DNA of 64,000 bases. Origin: Streptomyces tubercidicus. Lineage in GTDB: Bacteria > Actinomycetota > Actinomycetes > Streptomycetales > Streptomycetaceae. This document shows positions 31,548 to 40,955 of the stretch, piece by piece (the stretch's first letter is position 1; each line of letters opens with the position of its first letter). The translations under genes were made by a program, and so were the position numbers. The notes beneath the pieces were generated by a model. It had not been told where the DNA came from, ran no database searches, and saw only the letters and a list, made by a program, of their open reading frames with translations. The DNA lies in NCBI RefSeq assembly GCF_027497495.1, contig NZ_CP114205.1, forward strand, positions 7,564,001 to 7,628,000. The letters are read 5' to 3'.

Positions 31548-34014
31548 TCAGTCCACCTCGTCGCCGGCGCCCGCCTCGGACGGCATGCTCTGCTCGGTCC
31601 AGATGATCTTGCCGGTCGGGGTGTAACGGGTACCCCAGCGCCGGGTGAGCTGCGCGACGATGAACAGTCCGCGGCCGCCTTCGTCGGTGGTACGGGCGTG
31701 GCGCAGGCGCGGCGAGGTGCTGCTCGTATCGGAGACCTCGCAGATCAGGGCGTCCTGCCGGATCAGCCGCAGGGTGATCGGCGCGGTGGCGTGGCGGATC
31801 GCGTTGGTGACCAGTTCGCTGACGATCAGCTCCGTGGTGAACAGCAGATCGTCCATGCCCCACTCCGCCAGCTGCCGGGCGGCGAGGCCACGGGCGGTGC
31901 CGACCTCGGCCGGGTCGCAGGTCAACTCCCAGGAGGCGACCTGTTGTGCGTCCAGGGCGTGGGTCCGGGCGAGGAGCAGCGCGGCGTCGTCGGACGGCGG
32001 GCCGGTCAGCAGGCTCTTGATCACATTCCCGCCGACGTCCTTCAGCGTCTCCCCGGGCATCGCGAGGGCACCGCTCAGCCGGGACAGCCCGACCTCGATG
32101 TCCCGGTCGCGGGTCTCGATCAGCCCGTTGGTGTAGAGCGCGATCAGGCTGCCCTCGGCCACCTCCAGCTCGACGGCTTCAAAGGGCAGCGACCCGAGGC
32201 CCAGCGGAGGTCCGGCGGGCAGGTCCGGGCAGTCCACGGCGCCGTCAGGGCCGACGATCAGCGGCGGCAGATGGCCGGCCCGCGCCATGCCGCACCGCCT
32301 GCTGACCGGGTCGTAGACGGCGTACAGACAGGTGGCGCCCATGAACGTCGAGGCCACGCTCGGGTTCCCGGCGTCCGCCGCCGGGTCGGCACCATGCGTC
32401 TTGACCAGGCCGATGACCAGGTCGTCCAGGCGGGCCAGCAGCTCATCGGGAGGCAGATCCAGGTTCGCCAGTGTGCGGACGGCGGTCCGCAGCCGCCCCA
32501 TGGTGGCCGCGGCGTTGATGCCGTGGCCGACCACATCCCCGACGACCAGGGCGACCCGCGCCCCGGACAGCGGAATCACATCGAACCAGTCGCCGCCCAC
32601 CCCGCTCGGCGCGTCCGCCGGGAAGTACCACGACGCCACCTCCAGCGCGGACCCTCCGGTCAGCTCGTGCGGCAGCAGATTCTGCTGCATCACCCGGGCC
32701 GCGGCGCGCTCGCGGGTGAAACGGCGCGCGTTGTCGACGCACACCGCGGCCCGCGCGACCAGCTCCTCGGCCAGCTGTACGTCGTCCGCCGCGAAGGGCC
32801 CCAGACGGCGGGACCGGAAGAAGGTCGCCGCGCCCAGGGTGATGCCACGGGCCTGCACCGGTGCCACCATCACCGAGCGGAACCCGAATTCCCGGATGAC
32901 GGCGGCCCGCACCGGGTCCTCGGTGACCCAGGCGCTGGTGGTGAGGTCCAGGACCGGCTCCACCAGGGACTCGCCCTTGAGCAGACAGCGGGCGATCGGT
33001 GACGTGGGGGACCGCTGGACGGTTTCCCCCACGGCCAGACCGGCCTCCGGGCAGCCCTCGTGGACCGCAGCGGCGCATGGTGGGGGTGCTGTCGACCGGC
33101 CCGGGAACCGGTTCCTCGCCCCTGAGCACCGAATCCAGCAGATCGACGGCGACGAAGTCGGCGAGCGCCGGCACCGCGACATCCGCCAGTTCCTGTGCGG
33201 TCCGGGTGACATCGAGCGTGCTGCCGATCCGGACGCTGGCGTCGTTCAGCAGGGCCAGTCGTTCCTGGGCCCGCCAGCGCTCGGTGACGTCGATGACCAT
33301 GTACCAGAGACCGATACGCCGGCCCCGGGGGTCCGACAGCCCGAAGAAGGACGCCGAATAGGCGCGCTCCTGGTGCGGGTCCGCATAGGTGGGGCTGCGG
33401 AATTCGTAGTCCATGACGGGCGACCCGGTCCGCAGGACCCGTCGCATCCGTTCCTCGAACGCCTCGGCCTCCAGCCTCGGCAGTATCTCGTTCACCTGCT
33501 TCCCGAGCCGCTGTTCCAGGGGGATCAGCCGCTCCAGTACGTCGTTCACCCAGACGTACCGCAGCTCGGTGTCGAGGACGGCCATACCGACCGGCGCGTG
33601 CGCCAGAAACGGTTCGAGCATCAGCTGGTTCACCCCGGCGCCCGGCACCCGCCACTCCGCCATGGCGAGGACGGACCACCGCTCCGGGCCCGCGCCGTCG
33701 AGAACGGGCGTGACCTGCACCGCCAGCTGCACCTCCCGGCCGTCCCGGTGGCGCGCCGCGAGCGAGCCGCCCCAGCCGTCGCCCGAACGGCACCAGCGCG
33801 CCACGGAGGCCGCCCGCACCTCGTCGCCCGGTAGTGCCAGCAGCTCCGTGGCGGGGTGGTGGAGGATGTCCCGGGCCGGATAGCCGAGCAGCCGCTCCGC
33901 CGCCCGGGTCCAGGCCACGACCCGTCCTTGTCCGTCCAGTTCGGCGGTGGCCGCCTTCGCGATATCGCACGCGCGGTCCGAGCCACCAGGCAGGGCATTC
34001 TCCGCACTCATCAT
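31548..34014 (-). pseudogene. Frameshifted PAS/GAF SpoIIE phosphatase with HATPase domain
   Basis: Two overlapping frames together encode one family-typical protein of about 820 residues. The upstream frame, from ATG 34014, gives two PAS domains (about 20-130 and 135-265) and the start of a GAF domain up to DSTPTMRR. The other frame continues from VHEGCPEAGLAVGETVQR through the GAF domain, a PP2C phosphatase (GVGGDWFDVIPLSGARVALVVGDVVGHG) and an RsbW-like HATPase (VSELVTNAIRHA, DEGGRGLFIVAQL) to a stop at 31548. The switch is a net +1 shift within about 33061-33076. Either it is a real inactivating indel, a recoding site (no obvious slippery sequence), or a sequencing error. Both halves look otherwise intact, so the lesion is recent or artefactual. 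Confidence 0.8.
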
Positions 34015-34052
34015 CGCCAGTCCGTCAGCTCAATGGAGCAATATCGACCAGT

Positions 34053-35699
34053 TTAGGAGAATTGTTGACTATCGGCGGGCGGCAGCCGCAGCTGGAGCAT
34101 GGCCAGCAGCCGCTGATCCGGGCGGCTGAGGTCGAGGCCGGTCAGATCCTCGGCCCGCCGGATCCGGTAGCGCAGCGTGTTGGGGTGCACATGCAGCTCG
34201 GCGGCGGCGGCCCGTACGTCACCGAAGGCGTTCAGATAGGCCAGCACGGTCTCGGCCAACTGCCCCTGATTGCGGCTGTCGTGGGTGATCAGGGCGGTCA
34301 GCCGGGGGTCGCGCATCTCGGGGTGCGCGGACAGCAGCGCCAGCACCTCGCTGACCAGTACCTCCGCCTGGATGTCCGGCAGCGCGGCGACCGTGGTGGC
34401 GACCCCGACGCTCAGCATGGCGTCAAGGATCCGGTCCGCCTCCCGGCGCGATTCGGGGATCTCCCCGAGCCCCGGCACGATGCAGCCGACGGAGCCGCGC
34501 AGCGACAGCCCCAGGTGGCGGCCGGCGGCGTCGGCGATCTCCTGTCCCCAGCCGCGCAGTGTGCCGGTGTCGATGCTGCGCGGCAGCTGCGGCAGCAGCA
34601 CGTAGAGCCGCGCGTCGACCTGGGTGACCACGGCGCTGCGGTGCCGGGCCGCGGTGTGCACCGAGATCAGGTTGCTGACCTCGCCGCGGGTCAGCTCCGG
34701 TGGGGTGGCCTCGGCCGTCCCGTACGAGAAGCCCAGGACGGCGGCCGGGCGGGCGGCGTCCAGGGCCAGATGGTTCGCCAGCGGCTGCGGCCCGGTGCTG
34801 CCCTCCAGCAGTCCGGCCGCCAGCGTACGGGTCAGCGTCAGATCGGCGGAGAGCTCCCGGCGGCGGCGCACCAGATGCAGTGCGGCGACCCGGGCCGCGC
34901 CCAGCAGCGCCTGGTCCGCGCGCTCGGACAGCGGTGCCGAGCCCTCCTGCACCCAGATGACGCCCAGCTGCCGCTCCCCGGACCGGATGGCCACCGCGAG
35001 CCGCCGCCGGATCCCCAGCTCCGGGTGGGCGTCGATATTGATCACGTCGTCCGAGGTGCGCAGCCGCTGGAACACGCCCCACTCGCGCAGCCGCGACAGA
35101 TACGCCTCCGGGCCGTGCCAGCCCAGAATGGACCGCCGCCGCAGATCATCGACCTCGTCGTCATCGGCCGAGCGGGAGTAGGCCAGCACGCGGTTGGCGG
35201 TGTCCTCGATGCTGACGATGCCGCCGGTGAGGATGGCGGTGGTCTGGGCGAGCGCGAACAGATCGCCCTCCTCGGCCCCCTCGCCGGGGCGCCCCTGCGG
35301 CGCACTCTCCAGCGCCGCACGGGCCAGCGCGTCCACCTGCTCCCAGCGCGCCTCGGCCCGTACGGACAGCAGCGCGATGCCCGCCTCCACGGCGGTCGCG
35401 CTGAGCGCCGCGGCCTGCCCGGGGGTGTCCAGCTTGACCGCCACGGCGGTGGCTCCGTCGCGTCCACCGGCCCGCAGCGCGGGGAATGCCGCGCGACCCC
35501 GTGCGCCTATGGCGAGGATCAGCTCCCCGGGGTGCGCCATCGGCGGGTCCTCGGGGTCGAGCAGCGCGACGCTGCGGATCTCGACGTCCAGCCCGTCCGG
35601 CGCGGCCTGCAGCTCCACCAGCGGCTCGCCCAGCGACATCAGCAACTGGCGCAGGGTGATGCCCGTACGGGGTGGCGGTGCCGCGGCGGCTGGATCCAT
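34053..35699 (-). CDS. PucR/CdaR-family transcriptional regulator
   Basis: A 548-residue regulator. An N-terminal PucR-type ligand domain (about 13-140, ITLRQLLMSLGEPLVELQAAP, then DPEDPPMAHPGELILAIG) leads into a GAF-like middle (150-290), a GGDEF-like CdaR region (about 300-430), and a C-terminal HTH_30 (about 480-540: VLAYLNAFGDVRAAAAELHVHPNTLRYRIRRAEDLTG). The start at 35699 follows GAGG by eight bases; in-frame ATGs upstream at 35738 and 35753 are alternatives. PucR proteins activate purine, amino-acid or allantoin catabolism. No target is evident nearby, and the divergent neighbour is not a catabolic gene. Confidence 0.88.
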   Translation of the reverse strand: MDPAAAAPPPRTGITLRQLLMSLGEPLVELQAAPDGLDVEIRSVALLDPEDPPMAHPGELILAIGARGRAAFPALRAGGRDGATAVAVKLDTPGQAAALSATAVEAGIALLSVRAEARWEQVDALARAALESAPQGRPGEGAEEGDLFALAQTTAILTGGIVSIEDTANRVLAYSRSADDDEVDDLRRRSILGWHGPEAYLSRLREWGVFQRLRTSDDVINIDAHPELGIRRRLAVAIRSGERQLGVIWVQEGSAPLSERADQALLGAARVAALHLVRRRRELSADLTLTRTLAAGLLEGSTGPQPLANHLALDAARPAAVLGFSYGTAEATPPELTRGEVSNLISVHTAARHRSAVVTQVDARLYVLLPQLPRSIDTGTLRGWGQEIADAAGRHLGLSLRGSVGCIVPGLGEIPESRREADRILDAMLSVGVATTVAALPDIQAEVLVSEVLALLSAHPEMRDPRLTALITHDSRNQGQLAETVLAYLNAFGDVRAAAAELHVHPNTLRYRIRRAEDLTGLDLSRPDQRLLAMLQLRLPPADSQQFS

Positions 35700-35846
35700 G
35701 ATCGGCGCCTCTGCAGGGTTCGGGTGGCCGGGGCTCATCGGGCTGCTGGCCATCGCGCAGGACTTTCGATCAGGTGAGGTCACGTACTCGACCGGCTCGG
35801 GATGGAGCTATTACCGCAGGTATGAGCCACGCCAACAGTACTGATG

Positions 35847-37010
35847 CTATCCGCCGCGGCCCTCGGTGGCCGGGGAGGCGCCGGTCCCGGCCTTGGCCCG
35901 GAACGCCCAGGTCATCTTCGGCTCCATCACGCAGCGGAACACCCGCTGCACCGGCGGTGTGCACAGCAGTGTCACGACCGCCCCGGCGATGACGGTGACG
36001 ACGACGGCGCCCCACGGGGTGCGGACCCAGCCGACGTCGTACCAGTCCCACCAGCGGGAGCCCTTGGCGAGGAAACCGTGCAGCAGATAGCCGTAGAGCG
36101 TGCCGGCGCCCAGCGCGGTGCACCACATCCGGCGGCCCGGCACCCAGGCCAGGAAGCACGCCGTCAGCACCAGCGAGCAGCCGAACATGGCCAGCTGCAT
36201 CAGGGCCCCACCCCACCAGGGAGCGCCCAGCGTCTCGGCGCTGTCGGTGTGGTAGAACCAGGCGTCGTTCATACGGGGCACGGCCCAGTACGCGAAGACC
36301 AGCGCCCCGGCGAGGACGGGCACCGCGGCGATCCGCACCTTCCAGCGGCGCACCAGGCTGAAGTGCTCCGCTTTCAGACACATGCCGAGGACGAAGAACG
36401 GCAGGAATTGCAGGACCCGCTGGAGGTCCAGGTCGGTGCCGAGGTCCGGGGACGCGGACGCCGCCATGGCGATCACCAGAGCCACCGGCAGCGGCCAGCG
36501 CATGATCCGCCACAGCGGTGCGGTGAGCCGCCAGATGAACAGCGCCGCCAGGAACCAGGTGAGGAACCACGGGTCCAGCAGGCTGACCGTGAAACTCGGG
36601 ATGTCACCGGCCCAGTACCGGAAGAGCGCGAAGGCCGTCTGGAAGACGACGAACGGGACGGCGACGCCGGTGACCAGCCGCTGCAGCCGGTCGCGGCGCA
36701 TATCGAAACTGCGCGAGAAATAGCCGGAGATGACGGTGAAAGCCGGCATATGGAAGGCGTAGACGAAGAGATAGAGCGACGCCGCACTCCGGCTGCCGTG
36801 GTAGTACGGCTCCCAGGCGTGCCCGAGCGCCACCAGGACGATGGCCAGGTACTTGGCGTTGTCGAAGAAGGCGTCGCGCTGTTTGGCCGGGGCGGGCGGC
36901 GCCGCTTCGCCCGAGGTGCCGCCGGGGTGGCGCGCCGGGGTGGCGGGCGGCCGGGCGGGGGCGATCGAGTCGGTGTCCTGCCGGGCGGAGGTCCGGGGAG
37001 AGGGGATCAC
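35847..37010 (-). CDS. Acyltransferase-3 family membrane protein
   Basis: A 387-residue membrane protein with about ten helices, of the acyltransferase-3 (OafA/WecH) family: FDNAKYLAIVLVALGHAWEPYY provides the family histidine, then FVYAFHMPAFTVISGYFS. Such proteins acylate sugars, peptidoglycan or secondary metabolites at the membrane. GTG 37010 was chosen because GGGAGG lies seven bases upstream and GTGA overlaps the stop of a 30-codon open frame that itself has a strong ribosome site. The first 45 residues (Pro/Ala-rich) are cytoplasmic. An inverted-repeat operator lies upstream of the small frame. Confidence 0.87.
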   Translation of the reverse strand: MIPSPRTSARQDTDSIAPARPPATPARHPGGTSGEAAPPAPAKQRDAFFDNAKYLAIVLVALGHAWEPYYHGSRSAASLYLFVYAFHMPAFTVISGYFSRSFDMRRDRLQRLVTGVAVPFVVFQTAFALFRYWAGDIPSFTVSLLDPWFLTWFLAALFIWRLTAPLWRIMRWPLPVALVIAMAASASPDLGTDLDLQRVLQFLPFFVLGMCLKAEHFSLVRRWKVRIAAVPVLAGALVFAYWAVPRMNDAWFYHTDSAETLGAPWWGGALMQLAMFGCSLVLTACFLAWVPGRRMWCTALGAGTLYGYLLHGFLAKGSRWWDWYDVGWVRTPWGAVVVTVIAGAVVTLLCTPPVQRVFRCVMEPKMTWAFRAKAGTGASPATEGRGG

Positions 37011-37099
37011 GACACGGCCTCCCAGTGGTCCGTCGGCCGCCGTGGCCCTCTTGCCGTTGCGGTGGGGGCGATGGCCTTGGCGATCACGGTGAGCGGCAT
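37007..37099 (-). CDS. 30-residue small protein translationally coupled to the acyltransferase
   Basis: ATG 37099 is preceded by GAGGAG with an ideal spacing. The frame encodes 30 residues, starting MPLTVIAKAIAPTAT and ending PTDHWEAVS, and its TGA overlaps the acyltransferase GTG (GTGA). This arrangement is typical of true small genes whose translation delivers ribosomes to the next gene. The peptide has a short hydrophobic N-terminal helix and a basic middle. It could be a coupling leader or a functional micropeptide. No homologue is recognised. Confidence 0.6.
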   Translation of the reverse strand: MPLTVIAKAIAPTATARGPRRPTDHWEAVS

Positions 37100-37152
37100 A
37101 CCGGCTCCTCGGGTGGACTGCTGCGGGACGGGTGAGGTACTTTGCCTCCCCT

Positions 37153-37196
37153 GGTCGTCTACAGAGCTGTAGACCTTCGGTGAACTGTAGACGACC
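37153..37196. promoter_or_regulatory. Operator-like array of three CTGTAGAC motifs
   Basis: GTCTACAG-ag-CTGTAGAC (37157-37174) is a perfect 8-bp palindrome, and a third CTGTAGAC follows at 37185-37192. The outer copies extend to a 12-bp perfect inverted repeat GGTCGTCTACAG / CTGTAGACGACC (37153-37164 and 37185-37196). It starts 54 bases upstream of the small coupled peptide and acyltransferase genes. The TACA...TGTA core recalls operators of BlaI/MecI-type repressors, but no such gene is in the window. Confidence 0.65.
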
Positions 37197-37488
37197 GGGA
37201 TGTGCGGGGCGCACCCCGGTCCGGCAGCGGAGAGGCCGGCGGCATGGCTCAATGCCCGGCCGTCCGCGCCCTGTTCACCGTTGGCCACGAGCTGCGTTCA
37301 TCCGTATCGGATCCCGGCGGCCCGCCGCCACCCGATGTTGCCGTCGTGAGTCATCTCTCGCCGGCCGGGCACGCCTGCGAGGTGGGCCGAGGCGGCGCCA
37401 CGGCGGCCCGCGGAACGGCGTCCTCCGGCCGGTCCGCGAGCACACCAGTACAGTCACAGCCTCACGTCCACCACCGGGAATGGAACCC
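37197..37488. other. Intergenic region upstream of uppP
   Basis: These 292 bases lie between the CTGTAGAC array and the uppP start. Open frames here have shadow-like composition and no ribosome site, so no gene is called. The uppP promoter must lie here, but no clear -10/-35 pair is seen. Confidence 0.4.
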
Positions 37489-38322
37489 ATGAGCGCGATC
37501 AGCATCGGCCAGGCCGTCGTCCTCGGAGCCGTCGAGGGGGTGACGGAATTCCTTCCGGTCTCCTCCACCGGCCACCTCAAGATCGCCGAAGGTCTGATGG
37601 GTATCCCCGTCAACGACAAGACCGTTGTCGCGTTCTCCGCGGTCATCCAGGTCGGCGCGATCGCCGCGGCCCTCGCCTACTTCTTCAAGGACATCGTGCG
37701 CATCATGCGCGCCTGGTTCCGCGGACTGCGCGACCGTGAGGAGCGGTACCACCACGACTACAAGTTCGCCTGGTGGGTGATCTACGCCACCCTTCCGATC
37801 GTCGTCGTCGGCCTGGCCGCCAAGCCGCTGATCGAAGGCCCGCTCGCCTCGCTCTGGGTGGTGGCCGGTTCGCTGATCGTCGGCAGCGGTGTGATGTGGG
37901 CAGCGGACCGAAGGGGGCGCCACAAGCGCGGGGAGGACGACACCTCGCTCAAGGACGCCATGTGGGTCGGCTGCTCACAGATCCTCGCCCTGCTGTTCCC
38001 CGGCTTCTCCCGCTCGGGCGCGACCATGTCCACCGCCCTCCTGCTCGACCTGGAGCGCGTCGCGGCCACCCGGCTGTCTTTCTTCCTCGGCATCCCCGCC
38101 CTCACCGGCGCCGGGATCTACGAGCTGAAGGACGCCATCGGCACCGGAGCGGCCGTCGCACCGCTGGCCGTCGGCACCGTCATCTCCTTCGGCGTCGCCT
38201 ACGCCTCGATCGCCTGGCTGCTGAAGTTCGTGGCCAAGCACACCTTCAACTCCTTTGTCCTCTACCGGATCCTCGTCGGCGCGCTGCTCTTCGGGCTGCT
38301 GGGCGCGGGCGTCCTCAGCTGA
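37489..38322 (+). CDS. uppP: Undecaprenyl-diphosphatase UppP (BacA family)
   Basis: A 277-residue integral membrane enzyme that dephosphorylates undecaprenyl pyrophosphate so that the lipid carrier can be reused in cell-wall synthesis; overexpression gives bacitracin resistance. The two family motifs are present: EGVTEFLPVSSTGHL (residues 19-33, with the catalytic Glu and Ser) and LFPGFSRSGATM. Seven to eight helices fit the usual 270-290 residues. ATG 37489 was preferred over ATG 37480 because GGAA lies at better spacing. It is a single gene, 101 bases before a SpoIIE phosphatase in the same direction. Confidence 0.95.
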   Translation: MSAISIGQAVVLGAVEGVTEFLPVSSTGHLKIAEGLMGIPVNDKTVVAFSAVIQVGAIAAALAYFFKDIVRIMRAWFRGLRDREERYHHDYKFAWWVIYATLPIVVVGLAAKPLIEGPLASLWVVAGSLIVGSGVMWAADRRGRHKRGEDDTSLKDAMWVGCSQILALLFPGFSRSGATMSTALLLDLERVAATRLSFFLGIPALTGAGIYELKDAIGTGAAVAPLAVGTVISFGVAYASIAWLLKFVAKHTFNSFVLYRILVGALLFGLLGAGVLS

Positions 38323-38423
38323 CGGTCACCAGGAGGCCGGCCGGCCGTGGCTCTCGGCCGCACGGGGGACCGGCGCGGGCGCCGCGCCGGGCCGAGCTGC
38401 CGGCTTGCTGATGGTATGGGTGC

Positions 38424-39800
38424 ATGAGGAGCGCCCCGCTCGCGGCGGGGCGCAGTGCCCTGGAGGTGGCCTTGTCGAACCGGGATGGCGAGGAGGCGGA
38501 CCGGGCACGCGCAGCGGCGGACCGGCATCGCGCGGAGGCGGACCGGGACGCCGAACAGGCCGGCGTACTGGCCCGTCTGCACACGGTGGAAGAGGCCGCC
38601 GAGCAGATCGGCACGACCCTGGACGAGCAGACCATCTGCGTCGAGCTGGCCCGGTTCCTGTGCCGGCACCTGTGTGACGCGGCGGCGGTGGACCTGCTCA
38701 CCAGACAGGGCAACGGGGCACGGACCCCGTCCCCGGCGGCGCTCAGCCGCGTCGCCACGGCAGGTCTGGTCAAGGTCCTGGAGGCGCGGTTCCCGGACGA
38801 GGGGCCGGGACGGCCCGAGGACGCCGCCCCCGCGGCGCGGGCGCTGGCCGAGGGGCGCCCGGTCACCGCGGCGGCGGTTCTGCCGGGCGGCCGCTCCGCC
38901 GAGGCCGTCGCGGCGCCTCTGCTGGCGTACGGCCGTCGCTACGGCGCCCTGCTCGCCCTGCGCGCGGGGGGCAGCTTCTCCGGGCACGAGACCGCCACCG
39001 TGCACCACCTGGCACATCTCACCGCCACCCGGCTCGCCCACGCCCGCCGGTACACCGCCGTACAGCGCACCGCGATGGACCTCCAGCGGGCGCTCCTCGC
39101 GGAGCCGGGCCGGCCGCATCCCAACCTGGACCTGGCCACCCGCTATCTGCCGTCCGGCACCAGCGCCCTGGTGGGCGGGGACTGGTTCGAGACGGTGCGG
39201 CTCCACTACGGGCGCACCCTGCTCGTCATGGGCGATGTCATGGGGCACGGCCTCGACGCGGCGGTCGATATGAACGCCTACCGCTCCCACCTCCGCTATG
39301 TCGCCTCGACCGATCTGCCGCCCCATCGGGTCCTGCGGCAGCTCGACTCCGCCGTGGCCGGGGAGGAGGCCCGCCGGCCGGCGACCTGCCTGCTGGCCAG
39401 GGTCGATCCGGCGCGCGGGATCGCCGCGTTCGCCAGCGCGGGCCATCTGCCCCCGGCCGTCATCGGCCCGGACGGCGCCGCCGGTCTGGTCGACGTCCCG
39501 GTCGGCCCGCCGCTGGGCACCGGGGTAGGGGGCTACGAACTCGTCACCCGCGCCCTCACACCCGCGGAAACTCTGCTGATGTTCACCGACGGGCTCGTCG
39601 AACGGCGTGGCGAGGACATCGACGCCTCCCTGTCCCGGCTGGCCCGGATGCGGCTGTCCGCCGGGGCCGGCGTGGAGCAGACGCTGGACGAGGTCCTGCT
39701 CCGCCTGGACGGACTGCATGCCGAGGACGATGTCGCGGTCCTCGCCGCACGGATCCGCGAGCATCCGGGCGTGGAAACGGCCGTAACGGTGGAGAGTTGA
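38424..39800 (+). CDS. GAF-SpoIIE phosphatase without kinase domain
   Basis: A 458-residue soluble phosphatase: a charged N-terminal coiled coil (about 20-45, repeats of RAxADR/RAEADR), a GAF domain (about 55-205) and a PP2C/SpoIIE domain (about 228-448: ALVGGDWFETVRLHYGRTLLVMGDVMGHGLDAA, then EDDVAVLAARI). It lacks the HATPase found in two other phosphatases of the window, so it would act only by dephosphorylating a STAS antagonist. ATG 38424 is given; TTG 38472, five bases after GGAGG, may be the true start and would shorten the coiled coil. It is monocistronic, with hairpins following. Confidence 0.85.
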   Translation: MRSAPLAAGRSALEVALSNRDGEEADRARAAADRHRAEADRDAEQAGVLARLHTVEEAAEQIGTTLDEQTICVELARFLCRHLCDAAAVDLLTRQGNGARTPSPAALSRVATAGLVKVLEARFPDEGPGRPEDAAPAARALAEGRPVTAAAVLPGGRSAEAVAAPLLAYGRRYGALLALRAGGSFSGHETATVHHLAHLTATRLAHARRYTAVQRTAMDLQRALLAEPGRPHPNLDLATRYLPSGTSALVGGDWFETVRLHYGRTLLVMGDVMGHGLDAAVDMNAYRSHLRYVASTDLPPHRVLRQLDSAVAGEEARRPATCLLARVDPARGIAAFASAGHLPPAVIGPDGAAGLVDVPVGPPLGTGVGGYELVTRALTPAETLLMFTDGLVERRGEDIDASLSRLARMRLSAGAGVEQTLDEVLLRLDGLHAEDDVAVLAARIREHPGVETAVTVES

Positions 39801-40127
39801 GGCCGGAGTCACGGGCACGGGGCCTTCGCCGCGATGAGCCGGGGCCCGTCCTGCGAGGAGCCGGAGCCCGTCGCTGCGACGCATCCGGAAGTCGGCTGAA
39901 CGCTCCTGCCGCGCGGTGCGTATCTCAGGGTGAGCCGAGGGATTTTCCCCGATTCCCGGCTCGGCCCCGGTTTTGCCTGTGAACCAGGGCCGAGCGGCCG
40001 CTCCGCCCCTGCTACCCCCTGGCAGAGGCGGAGCGACCGCCCACCTGTAGGTGCCGGGCTGCCCGACCCTTCCCCGCGCCCGGTACGCGGGGCGGCCACG
40101 GCCCGATGCCCCGGCCGCCCCGTTCGG
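39801..40127. other. 327-bp gap between convergent genes
   Basis: The region lies between a SpoIIE phosphatase (plus) and the secreted PPC-like protein (minus). I find no gene in it. It holds the hairpins described at 40072-40121, and otherwise nothing recognised. Confidence 0.5.
40072..40121. terminator. Tandem hairpins between convergent genes
   Basis: Two overlapping inverted repeats are seen: CCCCGCG / CGCGGGG (40072-40078 and 40086-40092, loop 7) and GGGGCGGCC / GGCCGCCCC (40089-40097 and 40113-40121, loop 15). The second lies six bases after the stop of the minus-strand gene. They are mutually exclusive foldings and can terminate transcription from both sides. Confidence 0.55.
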
Positions 40128-40955
40128 TCAGGCGCCCGGCGGCAGGTGTGACGGGCGGCCGGAGCCCCGGGTGAAGCGGTAACCGGCGAGACCGGCGAGG
40201 GCCGCGAGCACCCCGCCCACGGCGGTCCAGATCCAGCGGTCGGACCAGCCGCCCGAGGACCAGCCGCCGTCCGGCTCACCGAACGCGGCGGCCGTTCCGG
40301 GAGCGGCGCTCTCCTCGGCTTCCGGTGTCGCGGTGGCGCCGCCCGGCACCAGCGGCGCGGCGAGGCTGCCGTCCACCGCGTGCGCACCGCCCATGTCGGC
40401 AACAGTGGCGTCGACCGCGGCGCGCACCGGCAGACCCAGATCGTCCTTCCGCAGGTCGGCGACGGTCAGCCGGATGTAGTAGCTGCCCGGCAGCGGGTCG
40501 TTCGCCCACGGTTCCGCCCAGGCACGAACCGTGCGCAGGGTGCAGGACAGTTCGACGGTCCCGGCGTCCGGCGCCGCCGTCCTGGTCTGCGCACCGTACT
40601 GACACGCCTGGCGGCGGCGCAGCCCGTCGTAGACATCGAGCTGCCAGGTGGCGGCACCGTGCCGGGCGGCCTCCGGGAGCGTCACCTTGGCCTTCACGGT
40701 GGCGCGCTGTCCGGCGTCCACGGGCACCACCCAGTAGAGGTAGTCGCCGGTGGAGGCATCGGCCGTGGCCTGCTGGTCCGGCTTGATGGCGGTCGCCGTA
40801 CGGAAGGAGGTACCGGCCTCGGTCGGCGCGGCCGCCTCCGCATCGGCCCCGGCGCTCGCGCTGGGGGAGGGGCTGTCGGCGACGGCGGTTCCCGCCAGGC
40901 CGAGCAGCGCCGCGCCCGCGAGCACGGCCGTCGTCAGTGTGCGTAGGGTGCGCAT
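40128..40955 (-). CDS. Secreted, C-terminally anchored PPC-like beta-domain protein
   Basis: A 275-residue exported protein: a signal peptide with LTTAVLAGAALLGLAGTAVA, a Ser/Ala-rich linker, a beta-rich domain (about 50-190) with GTSFRTATAIKPDQQATAD and YLYWVVPVDAGQRATVKAKV, an acidic/Ala linker, and a C-terminal helix IWTAVGGVLAALAGLAGYRF with basic tail. The beta-domain resembles the one in the partner vWA protein. ATG 40955 follows GGAGG by eight bases and overlaps the upstream stop by one base (TGATG), so the pair is co-translated. Both would sit on the outer face of the membrane. The function is unknown. Confidence 0.75.
   Translation of the reverse strand: MRTLRTLTTAVLAGAALLGLAGTAVADSPSPSASAGADAEAAAPTEAGTSFRTATAIKPDQQATADASTGDYLYWVVPVDAGQRATVKAKVTLPEAARHGAATWQLDVYDGLRRRQACQYGAQTRTAAPDAGTVELSCTLRTVRAWAEPWANDPLPGSYYIRLTVADLRKDDLGLPVRAAVDATVADMGGAHAVDGSLAAPLVPGGATATPEAEESAAPGTAAAFGEPDGGWSSGGWSDRWIWTAVGGVLAALAGLAGYRFTRGSGRPSHLPPGA

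Noticed and set aside
37202..37492. 96-codon plus-strand frame before uppP
   Set aside because: No ribosome site, no domain, and Ala/Gly/Pro/Arg composition typical of noncoding GC-rich DNA.
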